The notes beneath the pieces were generated by a model. The model searched no databases and was not told the origin of the DNA. It worked only from the letters and a program-made list of their open reading frames with translations. DNA of 64,000 nt from an uncultured Psychrosphaera sp. (GTDB taxonomy: Bacteria; Pseudomonadota; Gammaproteobacteria; Enterobacterales; Alteromonadaceae), in NCBI RefSeq assembly GCF_947500655.1, contig NZ_CANMSK010000001.1, positions 62,001 through 126,000 on the forward strand. The letters are read 5' to 3'. The position numbers were made by a program, and so were the translations under genes. How positions within the stretch are numbered: the first letter of the stretch is position 1; each line of letters opens with the position of its first letter. Positions 28,597-37,858 of the stretch are shown piece by piece.

Positions 28597-29882
28597 GCAT
28601 TTGGCACGAGCGACTTTCCGGTGAAAATAACCTAAGACCTAACGATCATAGGGATGCTTACCAAAGAGATAAAGGCAGGATTTTACATTCTGCCGCCTTT
28701 CGTCGCTTACAATCCAAAACTCAAATTTTAAGTGTTGGTAAAAATGACTTTTATCGCACCCGTTTAACTCATTCGTTAGAAGTTGCCCAAATTGGCACTG
28801 GATTAACGGCTCAGTTAAGACAAAGCAAACAAGTATTAGCCAATGAAACATTAAATGCCCTACTGCCAAGCGATGCATTAATTGAGTCTTTAGGATTAGC
28901 CCACGACTTGGGTCATCCCGCTTTTGGTCATGGTGGTGAAGTTGCTCTGCATTATATGATGCGGGATTCTGGAGGCTTTGAAGCAAACGGCCAAACCTTT
29001 AGAATTGTTACTGAATTAGAACCTTATACCAAATCATTTGGTATGGACTTAACCCGTAGAACTCTATTAGGTTTAATCAAATATCCACGCTTACTTACTG
29101 AACCAACACCTTCTAATGTTGTAGAAAATGGCATGTACTTAATTAAAGCGGCTGATTGGAAGCCAACCAAAGGCGTATTCAACGAAGATAAAGAAGCCTT
29201 TGAATGGGTTATCAAAAACTTAACTAAGCAAGACTCCGCATTATTTTTAACGGTTAATGGTAATCACACACAATATAAGTCGTTTGATGCTTCTATTATG
29301 GAACTCGCTGATGATATTGCTTATGGCGTACATGACTTAGAAGATGCCATCGTATTAAATAATGTCACTAAAGCCATGTGGTTAGAGCAAGCCTTGCCTG
29401 TTTTATTAAAGATTGATAACCCTTGGTCTAAAAAATACAGCGAAAACTTAACCGAGATGTTATTCAGTAATGAACATCATTTACGCAAAAATGCGATTGG
29501 CGCTTTGGTTAATCACTTAATAACCAATATTATCCTGATAAAAACCAATGACGCCTTTGAAGAGCCTTTACTAAAATACAACGCAACATTAGTTGACTCT
29601 GCCCTAGCATTGCTTAGCGTATTAAAGAATTTTGTATTTAATAATGTGATCATGGCAACTCAAATTCAGCAATTAGAATTTAAAGGGCAACGTATGTTGA
29701 TGTCTATGTTTGATGCCTTTAAAAGTGATCCCACAAGATTACTGCCTAATAGCATTAAACAAGATTGGATAAATGCGGAGGATAAAAATCAAAACTCAGA
29801 CCGAATTCTATCTGATCATTTAGCTAGTATGTCTGATCAACACGCTACAAGGGTGTACCAAAACCTATTTGGCACCGATTAA
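28593..29882 (+). CDS. dGTPase-like deoxyguanosinetriphosphate triphosphohydrolase
   Basis: A 429-residue HD-domain dNTP triphosphohydrolase of the Dgt-like group 2. Metal-binding motifs are [13 protein letters not shown] (His), [14 protein letters not shown] (His-Asp) and [17 protein letters not shown] (Asp). The opening [30 protein letters not shown] is characteristic. It removes triphosphate from dNTPs, maintaining pools; members have been linked to phage defence. Translational coupling with yfbR suggests a shared role in dNTP turnover. Confidence 0.93.
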   Translation: MSIWHERLSGENNLRPNDHRDAYQRDKGRILHSAAFRRLQSKTQILSVGKNDFYRTRLTHSLEVAQIGTGLTAQLRQSKQVLANETLNALLPSDALIESLGLAHDLGHPAFGHGGEVALHYMMRDSGGFEANGQTFRIVTELEPYTKSFGMDLTRRTLLGLIKYPRLLTEPTPSNVVENGMYLIKAADWKPTKGVFNEDKEAFEWVIKNLTKQDSALFLTVNGNHTQYKSFDASIMELADDIAYGVHDLEDAIVLNNVTKAMWLEQALPVLLKIDNPWSKKYSENLTEMLFSNEHHLRKNAIGALVNHLITNIILIKTNDAFEEPLLKYNATLVDSALALLSVLKNFVFNNVIMATQIQQLEFKGQRMLMSMFDAFKSDPTRLLPNSIKQDWINAEDKNQNSDRILSDHLASMSDQHATRVYQNLFGTD

Positions 29883-30070
29883 CTGAAAGTCAAAAGAAAT
29901 ATTACACCACCACCACAAAAAAACGTCCATTCAAAATACATCAATATCACTCAGCATATAAAAATCTGTTATAAAACGTCATTTTATCGATTGAATTCGT
30001 GTAATTATATAAAAAACCATCTGATTAGGCTTTTTTATAAATCAAAAAACCAATAAAACTGTAACCACAA

Positions 30071-30119
30071 TTGTAACATTACAAAATAAGTTACATAATT
30101 ATTTTTATTCGAGTACAAT
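30071..30119 (+). promoter_or_regulatory. Promoter with upstream palindromic operator candidate
   Basis: TTACAT (30091-30096) and TACAAT (30114-30119) are spaced by 17 bases, giving a good sigma-70 promoter for the small ORF at 30171. Just upstream, TTGTAACATTACAA (30071-30084) is an inverted repeat TTGTAA-N2-TTACAA, one base different from the core of the ppsA palindrome. Confidence 0.55.
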
Positions 30120-30170
30120 CTCTCTAACAAGTCCCAACCTTGTTTATATTAATAACAGAACAGGCCTATT

Positions 30171-30230
30171 ATGATTGTTGAACAGTATGAAGAAAACAGC
30201 TGGTTGCCTTATTATTTATTAAATAATTAA
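30171..30230 (+). CDS. 19-codon small ORF of unknown function (leader peptide or microprotein)
   Basis: The frame reads MIVEQYEENSWLPYYLLNN and then TAA. ATG 30171 follows ACAGGCC at ribosome-site distance. It is the only ORF between a good promoter (30091-30119) and a rho-independent terminator (30251-30281), so it appears to be a self-contained transcript of about 155 bases. The doubled Tyr-Tyr, Leu-Leu, Asn-Asn codons before the stop are notable. It could be an attenuator leader for the downstream diguanylate cyclase, a microprotein, or part of an sRNA. No homologue is recalled. Confidence 0.45.
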   Translation: MIVEQYEENSWLPYYLLNN

Positions 30231-30250
30231 CGCGCCTACCTTTTATCGCT

Positions 30251-30281
30251 AAAAAGCCATCTATTAAGATGGCTTTTTTTT
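30251..30281 (+). terminator. Rho-independent terminator downstream of the small ORF
   Basis: Stem AGCCATCT/AGATGGCT (30255-30262/30267-30274) with an ATTA loop, extended by A-T pairs, is followed by eight T. It lies 20 bases after the small ORF and 82 bases before the diguanylate cyclase start. Confidence 0.92.
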
Positions 30282-30363
30282 GTTATACCTTTATAGTTAG
30301 GCTATTAGAGGTATTAATTAATCAAACTATTATCTTTTTAAATCTTTAGATTCGGAAATAAAA

Positions 30364-31875
30364 TTGAACGATAACGTTGACGAAAAAAAACTTGAACAGG
30401 CATTGAAAGCTGCTGCTTATAAAGCATCGTTTGGCTTAGTAGACAAATTAAGTAATGTCACCAAAGGCAGTCATCCAGAATTAGACAGCCAATTAACTAA
30501 GTTAAGAAAGCTAGTAACAAAAGACAGTGACTTTAAATCTGTACTTAACGCTATTGAATCGGCAAGTCTTAAAGTCAATACGTTAGAACAAACCAATAAA
30601 GCTTCTCAAATCGCTCTAAAAGACGCCTTAATAGAGGCTGGAGAATCTTTACAGAACAGCTCAGGCCTACCGGATACATTAAGACGTCAACTTAGGATGG
30701 TGGTTAATAAATTAAAATCTGGTACGGCTAATATCTTCACCGAGTTACAACCACAGATCATACAGTTGCTGGATATCTACAGTGCACTAAAAAACAATAA
30801 TACGGCAAGCGAAAATAAGACAGACAGTAAACGTGAGAATGGTGTTTATGATATTACTGATTTGTTGATTAAAAATTTAGAAAATTTAGCCAACAGCGAA
30901 GTATTAGTCCCATCTTTAGATAAAAAGTTAATTCAGATTAAAAACACGTCAACAGAAAAAGAAAGATTAGATCTTTGCATTAAAACGTTTTCCGATGTGA
31001 TTGAACAATTTGGTGAAGAATTTAAACAAACACAAACTTTAGTGTTAAGTATAAATTCTGCTCTTGAAGAAGTTCAACATGTTTTAGTCGAATCATTAGC
31101 TAACTCAAAGCATTATGATTTAGAGCTAGGTAAACTCAACGTACAAATTGAAAAGCAGATTAATGACTTATCAAACAAATCTGGCAAAGCTAACAATGTT
31201 GAACAGTTAAAAGTACTTATTAATAGTAAGTTAAATTCAATTACAGACTCTATTAGCCAAAAAGAAAATATAGAAAAGCAAAGAACCAACGAGTTAAATT
31301 CAACCTTAACCAAAATGGAATCTAAGCTTTCCACTATGGAACAAAGAACCTCATTTTATCGAACTAAATGGTTAGAAGAAAAATCACGTAGTGAAACTGA
31401 TGCTCTAACTGGTTTGCCAAATAGAGGAGCGTACGACAAACGCTTTGACGAAGAATTCCACCGTTGGGTTCGCCATCCTAAACCTCTATGCCTGGCGATT
31501 ATAGATATAGATCATTTTAAAAAGATCAATGACAAATATGGTCATAGCGTAGGAGATAAAACCTTACAAATTGTTGCCAAAACCCTTAGGAAATATTTTA
31601 GGGTTTCTGACTATGTTGCCCGTTATGGCGGTGAAGAGTTCACCTGTATTTTAATGGACACAGATTTAAAAAGTACTAAATCACCACTAGAGAAAGTGAG
31701 AAAAGCGATAGAAGCTATCCCTTTTGCAATAAAAAGTGACAGACTTAACATCACTATTTCTATTGGTGTTTCCATGTTAAACGACACAGACAATACCCAT
31801 ACGCTGTTTGAACGAGCTGATAAAGCACTCTATGAAGCAAAACAAACAGGCCGAAATAAGACTTGTTATAGATAA
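30364..31875 (+). CDS. Diguanylate cyclase (GGDEF) with long helical N-terminus
   Basis: A 503-residue soluble protein making c-di-GMP. The C-terminal GGDEF domain (about 335-503) has DALTGLPNRGAYDKRF, IDIDHFKKINDKYGHSVGD, the active loop YGGEEF and an RxxD inhibitory site (RVSD) five residues before it, so it should be active with product inhibition. Residues 1-335 are helical with a coiled coil (about 230-330) and no recognised sensor domain. The start is TTG 30364 with GGA eight bases upstream; no in-frame ATG lies within the first 100 codons. An upstream terminator raises the possibility of attenuation. Confidence 0.93.
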   Translation: MNDNVDEKKLEQALKAAAYKASFGLVDKLSNVTKGSHPELDSQLTKLRKLVTKDSDFKSVLNAIESASLKVNTLEQTNKASQIALKDALIEAGESLQNSSGLPDTLRRQLRMVVNKLKSGTANIFTELQPQIIQLLDIYSALKNNNTASENKTDSKRENGVYDITDLLIKNLENLANSEVLVPSLDKKLIQIKNTSTEKERLDLCIKTFSDVIEQFGEEFKQTQTLVLSINSALEEVQHVLVESLANSKHYDLELGKLNVQIEKQINDLSNKSGKANNVEQLKVLINSKLNSITDSISQKENIEKQRTNELNSTLTKMESKLSTMEQRTSFYRTKWLEEKSRSETDALTGLPNRGAYDKRFDEEFHRWVRHPKPLCLAIIDIDHFKKINDKYGHSVGDKTLQIVAKTLRKYFRVSDYVARYGGEEFTCILMDTDLKSTKSPLEKVRKAIEAIPFAIKSDRLNITISIGVSMLNDTDNTHTLFERADKALYEAKQTGRNKTCYR

Positions 31876-31950
31876 AAAAGTCTCCGCAAATTTACTACCT
31901 TAATGTCAAATAAAGTAATACTACCTTTATATGTTAAAACTGGAGTTTGA

Positions 31951-33288
31951 ATGAAAATACTACTTAACCCGCTTGATGGAATGAATTTACTGTCTCAAAA
32001 TGAAGTGGCCAAACTACAAAAATCATCAAACAGCCCTTTATATACTCTTTTTCGAAGTTGTGCCTTAGCCGTATTAAATGTTGGTCATGAAAGTGACGAT
32101 TTATATAATGGATTTGATGATTTTGACATCAATTTATTAAGCCGTGAACGTGGTCTAAAAATAGAATTAATTAACCCACCTGAAGCAGCATTTGTCGACG
32201 GTAAAATAATCACAGGTACTCAAGAGCATTTGCAGTCGGTTATCCGTGACATCTTATTTAATTCATCAAAGTACGAAACCACAGACTTTACTGATGGTGT
32301 AGAAGTAACCAACGCCATATTTGATATTTTGCGTCACGCCAATGTTATCTTACCGACTGACTTACCAAACTTAGTTGTATGCTGGGGTGGTCATTCAATA
32401 AAAGAAAATGAATATAGATATACCAAAGAAATTGGTTATCAACTAGGTTTGCGTGGTTTAAATATCTGTACAGGTTGCGGTCCTGGTGCCATGAAAGGTC
32501 CAATGAAAGGCGCAGCACTTGGTCATGCCAAACAACGTATTAAAAATGGTCGTTATTTAGGACTGACAGAGCCTAGTATTATTGCCGCTGAAGCGCCAAA
32601 CCCAATTGTAAATGAATTGGTTATTTTGCCTGATATTGAAAAGCGTTTAGAGGCCTTTGTGAGAGTCGCTCATGCCATTATTATCTTTCCCGGTGGCGCT
32701 GGTACCGCAGAAGAATTACTGTATCTTTTAGGTATTATGTTAAACCCGAAAAATAAATCTCAAGTATTACCTATTGTACTCACTGGGCCTGAAGAATCGA
32801 TTGCTTATTTTGAAGAAATTGCAGAATTTGTTGAATCAACACTAGGTAAAGAAGCACGAAGTTTATTGAATATAATGCCTAACGATCCGGTATTAGTTGC
32901 CCAATTTGTAAAAGAAAAAATGATTGAAGTACGTGATTTTAGACGTTTAGTTGGTGATGCTTATCAATATAATTGGACATTATCAATTGATACTGACTTT
33001 CAGCGCAGCTTTGAACCAGATCATGACAACATGGCAAAATTAGATTTAAGTCTAGATCAACCAAAGACTTTATTAGCTGCCAATTTAAGAAAAGCATTTT
33101 CAGGTATTGTTGCCGGAAATATTAAAGAGCAAGGTGTATTGGCTGTAAAACAAAAAGGCCCATTTATTCTTACCGGTGATACTTCTTTAATGAAAAAGAT
33201 GGATAAGTTGTTAATGGCATTTGTTGAACAAGGACGAATGAAAATGCCCGGCAGTAAATATGAGCCTTGTTATAAAATTAATCACTGA
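31951..33288 (+). CDS. ppnN: Pyrimidine/purine nucleotide 5'-monophosphate nucleosidase PpnN
   Basis: PpnN (YgdH) cleaves the N-glycosidic bond of nucleoside monophosphates and is stimulated by (p)ppGpp in E. coli. The 445-residue length is normal. It shows VCWGGHSIKENEYRYTKEIGYQLG, NICTGCGPGAMKGPMKGA and the LOG-family motif FPGGAGTAEELLYLLGI. GGAG precedes ATG 31951. Confidence 0.95.
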   Translation: MKILLNPLDGMNLLSQNEVAKLQKSSNSPLYTLFRSCALAVLNVGHESDDLYNGFDDFDINLLSRERGLKIELINPPEAAFVDGKIITGTQEHLQSVIRDILFNSSKYETTDFTDGVEVTNAIFDILRHANVILPTDLPNLVVCWGGHSIKENEYRYTKEIGYQLGLRGLNICTGCGPGAMKGPMKGAALGHAKQRIKNGRYLGLTEPSIIAAEAPNPIVNELVILPDIEKRLEAFVRVAHAIIIFPGGAGTAEELLYLLGIMLNPKNKSQVLPIVLTGPEESIAYFEEIAEFVESTLGKEARSLLNIMPNDPVLVAQFVKEKMIEVRDFRRLVGDAYQYNWTLSIDTDFQRSFEPDHDNMAKLDLSLDQPKTLLAANLRKAFSGIVAGNIKEQGVLAVKQKGPFILTGDTSLMKKMDKLLMAFVEQGRMKMPGSKYEPCYKINH

Positions 33289-33378
33289 GCGCCTAATTAA
33301 AAAGTTATTTTGGCAGATAACGAAGTAATCACGTTATAATAAAAACTTGTATAAAATTTTAGTATTAGAGAGTTCAAA

Positions 33379-33759
33379 ATGGATAAAAAGGTCGTTAAAT
33401 TTGTTGTTATTGGATTTGGATTATATGCAGTTTTTGCAGCCCTAGTATTAACGTTTTATGAAGAAGATACAGACCAAATGGGTTGGGAGGACAGACAAGC
33501 ATTCAACAAACGATATATTAGTGCCCTTACCATTGATCAAAACATTGAACACTCTAACGTGATCCAAACATTAGGCTCACCAGATCTAACAGAGGCAAAA
33601 CGCAAAGGTGACACTAACTTTCAAGTTATGTTTTACCGCACTCAACACTTACAGTCAGACGGCATTACAACCAAAGATGAATGTACGCCTATGTTATTCA
33701 AAAATGGATATTTAATTGCTTGGGGCGACAATGCCTATCAACAATTTAATAACATCTAA
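33379..33759 (+). CDS. DUF3192-family membrane-anchored protein
   Basis: A 126-residue protein with one N-terminal membrane helix (KFVVIGFGLYAVFAALVLTFY) and a periplasmic domain resembling the SmpA/OmlA fold: NKRYISALTIDQNIEHSNVIQTLGSPDLTEA, then FQVMFYRTQH and ECTPMLFKNGYLIAWGD. This fits DUF3192. The function is unknown. The next gene begins two bases after its stop, suggesting an operon. Confidence 0.75.
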   Translation: MDKKVVKFVVIGFGLYAVFAALVLTFYEEDTDQMGWEDRQAFNKRYISALTIDQNIEHSNVIQTLGSPDLTEAKRKGDTNFQVMFYRTQHLQSDGITTKDECTPMLFKNGYLIAWGDNAYQQFNNI

Positions 33760-33761
33760 TT

Positions 33762-35531
33762 TTGCAAACTGATTTATTAACATCTTACAATCAACTTTGT
33801 TTATTGGCATCTAACTGTCATAAGGTATTTGTTACTCGTGCGGAAAATGATTTAGAAACAAGTATCGACTTATTATTAAATCAAATAGATGTTTTATTGG
33901 ATGCTAATCCAAGCCTTATTAGTGTTATTTTAAATACCACCAATAAAAATATGCACTTTGTTGCATCGTTTATTTTAAAACAAGCCTGTTTTAGCCATTT
34001 ACTTTGTATAAAATCAAAACTTGATCCTGACCAAATACATTCATTAATTAAAGCCAGTTTATTATTGTCATACCTAATTTTGCCTAAGTTAATTGCAGCA
34101 AAAAAAGATAGTAAACAATTCCCATACTTTAAAAGAGCATTAAATAGTTGTTTGACCAACAGTTTTGCACTGGCGAAAAAACTCAAAATAACCGATAACA
34201 TAACGTTAAAACTACTAAGCCAAATAGCAGGCGCTAATACCTACTCCAACGCTAATATTTATATGCAATCCTTAGTTGTAACGTCTTTAAACTGTACCCT
34301 AAGCGCATTTGCTGGTTTTAGCGACAAACTCACCTTTGGTACTGCGTTAAATCGATCATTAGCCGCTCATAGCCCTTTGCATATAAAACAACAAAAACTA
34401 GAACCATATAAAGATGAGTTTAGTAAATTGTGTAATTCGTTGTCGGATTTTAACGGTGCTTTGGTTAGATTAAGAAATAGAAACTTAGCATTATTAGTCC
34501 AACAAAACCCGTTAACCTTACAGTTTGGAATAGTTGAATTTGAGCAAAATTCAATTACCGAGCCAACTGAATATGAAGAAGTAGAAGCCGAATTTGTTAG
34601 AGTTGTATTGCCTCAGCAAGTTATTGATCAAGCCGTACTTATTAAATTGTTCGCTAGTCTCAAATTAGATGAAGACAATAAAGTCGAAACCAGAAAACTA
34701 ACCACTATTAACGGTGTTAATCGTTATCGTGCGGATAATGATTGGCGTAATATCTCAAGAAGTTTTTTAAGTAACAATAGCAAAACATTATGTAAAGTTT
34801 TGGCGGATTACCCTGAACAATCACAATTACTTTTAGATTACGCCACAAATCAAAACCGCCAGCATCAAGTGGTTACTGAGTTGAGTCATGCGGTGGCTAT
34901 GTTAGGCAAAGAGCAGTTATTCCCAACCTTGTGTAACGACAATATAAAAGTAAAACAATACCAAGTAAAAAAAATGGGCGCAGATGTGGTTAATTATAAA
35001 ATTGACCTGTTCAGCCATATTTCATCTGAGCTTCATCATTGTACACATATAGGTTTACCTAAATACCATGAGCTTATCGCCCGCATTTTGATGATAGCGC
35101 TAATGACCATTCCAAAAGTATCTTATAGTGCTAGTTCCCCAGCGCGATTAGCGAAGCCCAATAGTAATAAAACGGTTTGTTTACCTGAACTGTTTGGATT
35201 GGCTTCTTTAGATAATTGGAAAAAAATAAGTCTACTGTTAAGTAAAAGTTGGTTATTACCAAAAGTGTATACCGATATAATTGAGCAGTATTTTTATTTT
35301 TTAGAACGAGGTAAAAGTATCGAACAAGACGACAAGCCAATAAATGACAATATTTTATTAATAATAGTGGCGACTTATTTTTTTCAACATCTAATTAACG
35401 GTGAAAACCAAATCACTGAAAACCCAGTTATTGAAAATATGATCCAAAAGAGTAAACGAATTAGAAGCACTCTCGATTATCTGTATGAAACTATTGGTCA
35501 GTCGGTAATTATTAACACGCCTCTTTCATAA
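33762..35531 (+). CDS. Divergent HDOD-like signalling protein
   Basis: A 589-residue soluble protein with no clear named family. Residues about 340-480 have the texture of an HDOD domain: LLDYATNQNRQHQVVTEL followed by SHAVAMLGKEQLFPTL recall the HDOD vNs...sI..AI..LG..~l pattern, and a helical C-terminus follows. No HD catalytic pair is seen. The N-terminal 230 residues are helical and leucine-rich. The start is TTG 33762, two bases after the DUF3192 stop, with no obvious ribosome site, suggesting coupling. The HDOD call is tentative. Confidence 0.5.
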   Translation: MQTDLLTSYNQLCLLASNCHKVFVTRAENDLETSIDLLLNQIDVLLDANPSLISVILNTTNKNMHFVASFILKQACFSHLLCIKSKLDPDQIHSLIKASLLLSYLILPKLIAAKKDSKQFPYFKRALNSCLTNSFALAKKLKITDNITLKLLSQIAGANTYSNANIYMQSLVVTSLNCTLSAFAGFSDKLTFGTALNRSLAAHSPLHIKQQKLEPYKDEFSKLCNSLSDFNGALVRLRNRNLALLVQQNPLTLQFGIVEFEQNSITEPTEYEEVEAEFVRVVLPQQVIDQAVLIKLFASLKLDEDNKVETRKLTTINGVNRYRADNDWRNISRSFLSNNSKTLCKVLADYPEQSQLLLDYATNQNRQHQVVTELSHAVAMLGKEQLFPTLCNDNIKVKQYQVKKMGADVVNYKIDLFSHISSELHHCTHIGLPKYHELIARILMIALMTIPKVSYSASSPARLAKPNSNKTVCLPELFGLASLDNWKKISLLLSKSWLLPKVYTDIIEQYFYFLERGKSIEQDDKPINDNILLIIVATYFFQHLINGENQITENPVIENMIQKSKRIRSTLDYLYETIGQSVIINTPLS

Positions 35532-35579
35532 ACTATTTAAATAAAAAGCTAAATATTAATTACTTATAAATAAATTTAG

Positions 35580-35969
35580 TTAATCGTTTTTTATGATATT
35601 TATAACCAAATACAACCAACCAATTAATAAACACACGCCACCTATTGGCGTAAGCATGCCTAATTTTGTTATTCCAGTTACCGCTAATAGATAAAGCGAA
35701 CCTGAGAATAATATAACGCCCGAAGAAAACCATATTTGACTGCGCATTAATAAATGAGATGGTTTTAAATAGCTTAACTGTAATATCACTAAGGTATGTA
35801 CAAACTGGTAAAACACGGCTGTTTGCCAAATATCTAATGAATAGCTTGATAGTGAATTTTTTAAACTATGAGCAGCAAATGCTCCTAATACAACCGTGAC
35901 AAAACCACTGGCAGCGGCAAATAATTTAAATAATTTAAATAATTTAAATAATTTTGAATTTAACTTCAT
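35580..35969 (-). CDS. DUF423 small membrane protein (YgdD family)
   Basis: A 129-residue protein with four hydrophobic segments and the DUF423 core AAASGFVTVVLGAFAAHSLK, FYQFVHTLVILQLSY, FSSGVILFSGSLYLLAVTG and LTPIGGVCLLIGW. The function is unknown. The N-terminus holds a KLFKLFKLFKLF run encoded by a 9-base tandem repeat (35919-35954), an unusual insertion before the first helix. Confidence 0.88.
   Translation of the reverse strand: MKLNSKLFKLFKLFKLFAAASGFVTVVLGAFAAHSLKNSLSSYSLDIWQTAVFYQFVHTLVILQLSYLKPSHLLMRSQIWFSSGVILFSGSLYLLAVTGITKLGMLTPIGGVCLLIGWLYLVINIIKND
35919..35954. repeat. In-frame 9-base tandem repeat inside the DUF423 gene
   Basis: Four exact copies of AAATAATTT encode repeated Leu-Phe-Lys on the minus strand. 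Because the unit is nine bases, copy-number change keeps the frame. Confidence 0.92.
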
Positions 35970-35984
35970 AATTTCAGAACTCTA

Positions 35985-36737
35985 CTAGATTTGCTTATTA
36001 ATAAAATCAAGCGTATTCATCACTGCGGTATCAATATTATCGTCCAAGCTAATGCCTGATGACTTTAATGGTTTAAAGCTATGATCTCCCGATGGTAACC
36101 ACAACAAATCAACCATTTTGCTATTCAATACATTTTTATGTTCATCACTACTGAGGCTCAACAAACTACCAAAGGTATCTCGCTCCCCTTGGTTAATTAA
36201 CAAGGGGACTGTTAAAACTTTAAAGTGCTGAGTTCTGTCAGTAAATTTTTCAGGTTTCCCTGGTGGCATAAATGGATAACCTAGGGCAATACAACCACGT
36301 AGTTTCGCGGTTACATCAATATTTGGTGTAAAGCTGAGCTTAGATCCTAATCCAGTTGAGGCACATATTTGTGAAGCAACACGCCCTCCCATACTTTTAC
36401 CAGCAATAAACAAAGGTAAATTTGAGTCTACCGCTAAGATCTCTTGTTCAAACTGTTGTAATAATTGCTTATTAGGATTTGGCGGTCGGCGTTTACCCGT
36501 TTCATATATGCTCTGCATATACAAAAAATTAAAACTAATCACTTGTATATTTTGCTCTGCTAACTTAATACAAAACGAATCCATAAATTCATTTTGATTA
36601 CCAGCCCCAGCTCCATGAGCGATAAGAACTACCGCTTTATCTTGTAAATTATTATTCTGGTAAACCGTTCTGGCCAGCCCTTGAGTTGTCTTTTGGATAA
36701 CTGACTTAGGGTTTTCTATAGCGTTTTGATCAGACAT
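35985..36737 (-). CDS. Alpha/beta hydrolase (TEX30/KANL3-like, dienelactone hydrolase-type)
   Basis: A protein of about 250 residues with the alpha/beta hydrolase fold: VVLIAHGAGAGNQNEFMDSF (oxyanion loop), nucleophile elbow IAGKSMGGRVAS and a late His in LLWLPSGDHSFKPLK; the Asp is likely in NQGERDTFGS. The substrate is unknown. ATG 36737 with GGA at good spacing is preferred to the frame opening at 36761; it overlaps the end of the LysR gene by eight bases, so the two are coupled. Confidence 0.85.
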   Translation of the reverse strand: MSDQNAIENPKSVIQKTTQGLARTVYQNNNLQDKAVVLIAHGAGAGNQNEFMDSFCIKLAEQNIQVISFNFLYMQSIYETGKRRPPNPNKQLLQQFEQEILAVDSNLPLFIAGKSMGGRVASQICASTGLGSKLSFTPNIDVTAKLRGCIALGYPFMPPGKPEKFTDRTQHFKVLTVPLLINQGERDTFGSLLSLSSDEHKNVLNSKMVDLLWLPSGDHSFKPLKSSGISLDDNIDTAVMNTLDFINKQI

Positions 36738-37629
36738 CTTCTTGTTCCAATCGAACTGCATCTAATAACCAGTTTCTAAAGGCAACAATTTTAGGTGAGT
36801 CTACTTGGCCTTCTCGACAAACTAAATAGAACGCATTTTTACTAACTAAGACTTCGTTAAATGGTGTTACCAAACGCCCAGATTCAATTTCAGGCTTGGC
36901 TAATACACTGTTACCTAAAGCAACACCTTGTCCGTGAATTGCAGCCTGTAGCACCATAGAAGAATGAGAAAAAATAGGGCCTTGGTTTACATTTATATCT
37001 TTTACGCCGGCAAGTTTAATCCATTCTTTCCAGTTATTTCTGGAAGTGTCATGTAATAAAGTATGGTTTACTAAGTCGGCTGGGGAAGACAATGCCCTTT
37101 CACCACTAAGTAATAAAGGAGAACAAACTGGAGTAAGGTATTCCGTATATAATTTGTCGGTAAATACGCCCTGCCACTTACCTAAACCATAATAAATAGC
37201 GACATCAACATCGTCGGTAAGTGAATTATCATCATGATCAACGGCTTTGATTTTCACATCTATATCTGGGTGTAAGCTAGAGAATTCACTTAATCGCGGT
37301 ATTAGCCACTGAATTGCAAAACTTGGAGTCAGTGCAATACTAATAGAACCTTTAGCACCACGAGTTAATAATCTCTCTGTCGCTTCATATAAATGAACAA
37401 AGATATCTTTAATATCTAAATAGTAACTTTGTCCTTCTTCCGTTAGTAACAAAGAACGATTACGGCGCATAAACAACTTCATGCTCAAATGTTCTTCTAA
37501 TAACTTAATTTGATGACTAATAGCAGCTTGAGTTACAAAAAGCTCTTCAGCTGCTTTAGTGAAACTTAAGTTTCTAGCCGCAGCTTCAAAAGCTTTGAGT
37601 GAATTTAAAGGAGGTAATCGTCTCGCCAT
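36730..37629 (-). CDS. gcvA: LysR-family regulator, GcvA type
   Basis: A 299-residue LysR regulator with the GcvA-type start RRLPPLNSLKAFEAAARNLSFTKAAEEL, the winged-helix HTH FVTQAAISHQIKLLEEHL and RRNRSLLLTEEGQSYYLDI, then a type-2 periplasmic-binding effector domain. GcvA in E. coli controls glycine cleavage, but several paralogues exist in marine gammaproteobacteria, and no gcv operon is in the window. It is divergent from cysK, leaving a shared intergenic region of about 230 bases. Confidence 0.85.
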   Translation of the reverse strand: MARRLPPLNSLKAFEAAARNLSFTKAAEELFVTQAAISHQIKLLEEHLSMKLFMRRNRSLLLTEEGQSYYLDIKDIFVHLYEATERLLTRGAKGSISIALTPSFAIQWLIPRLSEFSSLHPDIDVKIKAVDHDDNSLTDDVDVAIYYGLGKWQGVFTDKLYTEYLTPVCSPLLLSGERALSSPADLVNHTLLHDTSRNNWKEWIKLAGVKDINVNQGPIFSHSSMVLQAAIHGQGVALGNSVLAKPEIESGRLVTPFNEVLVSKNAFYLVCREGQVDSPKIVAFRNWLLDAVRLEQEDV

Positions 37630-37858
37630 AATAGGTCACTATCGGATTATTAAATTTAATGAAACCGATTGTAACACCGTATCCTTAGATTACTAATAAC
37701 AAAATATACCTACATCCTATAACTAAAAAAACAAGGTTTTACAATTTCAATATCATTAGGTTATAAACAATTTGAATATAATAGTTAAAAATGGAACTTC
37801 AGTTACGTTCACGCTTAGTATTAACTAGCAGCAATTATTAATTCCAGTGGGAAATAAC

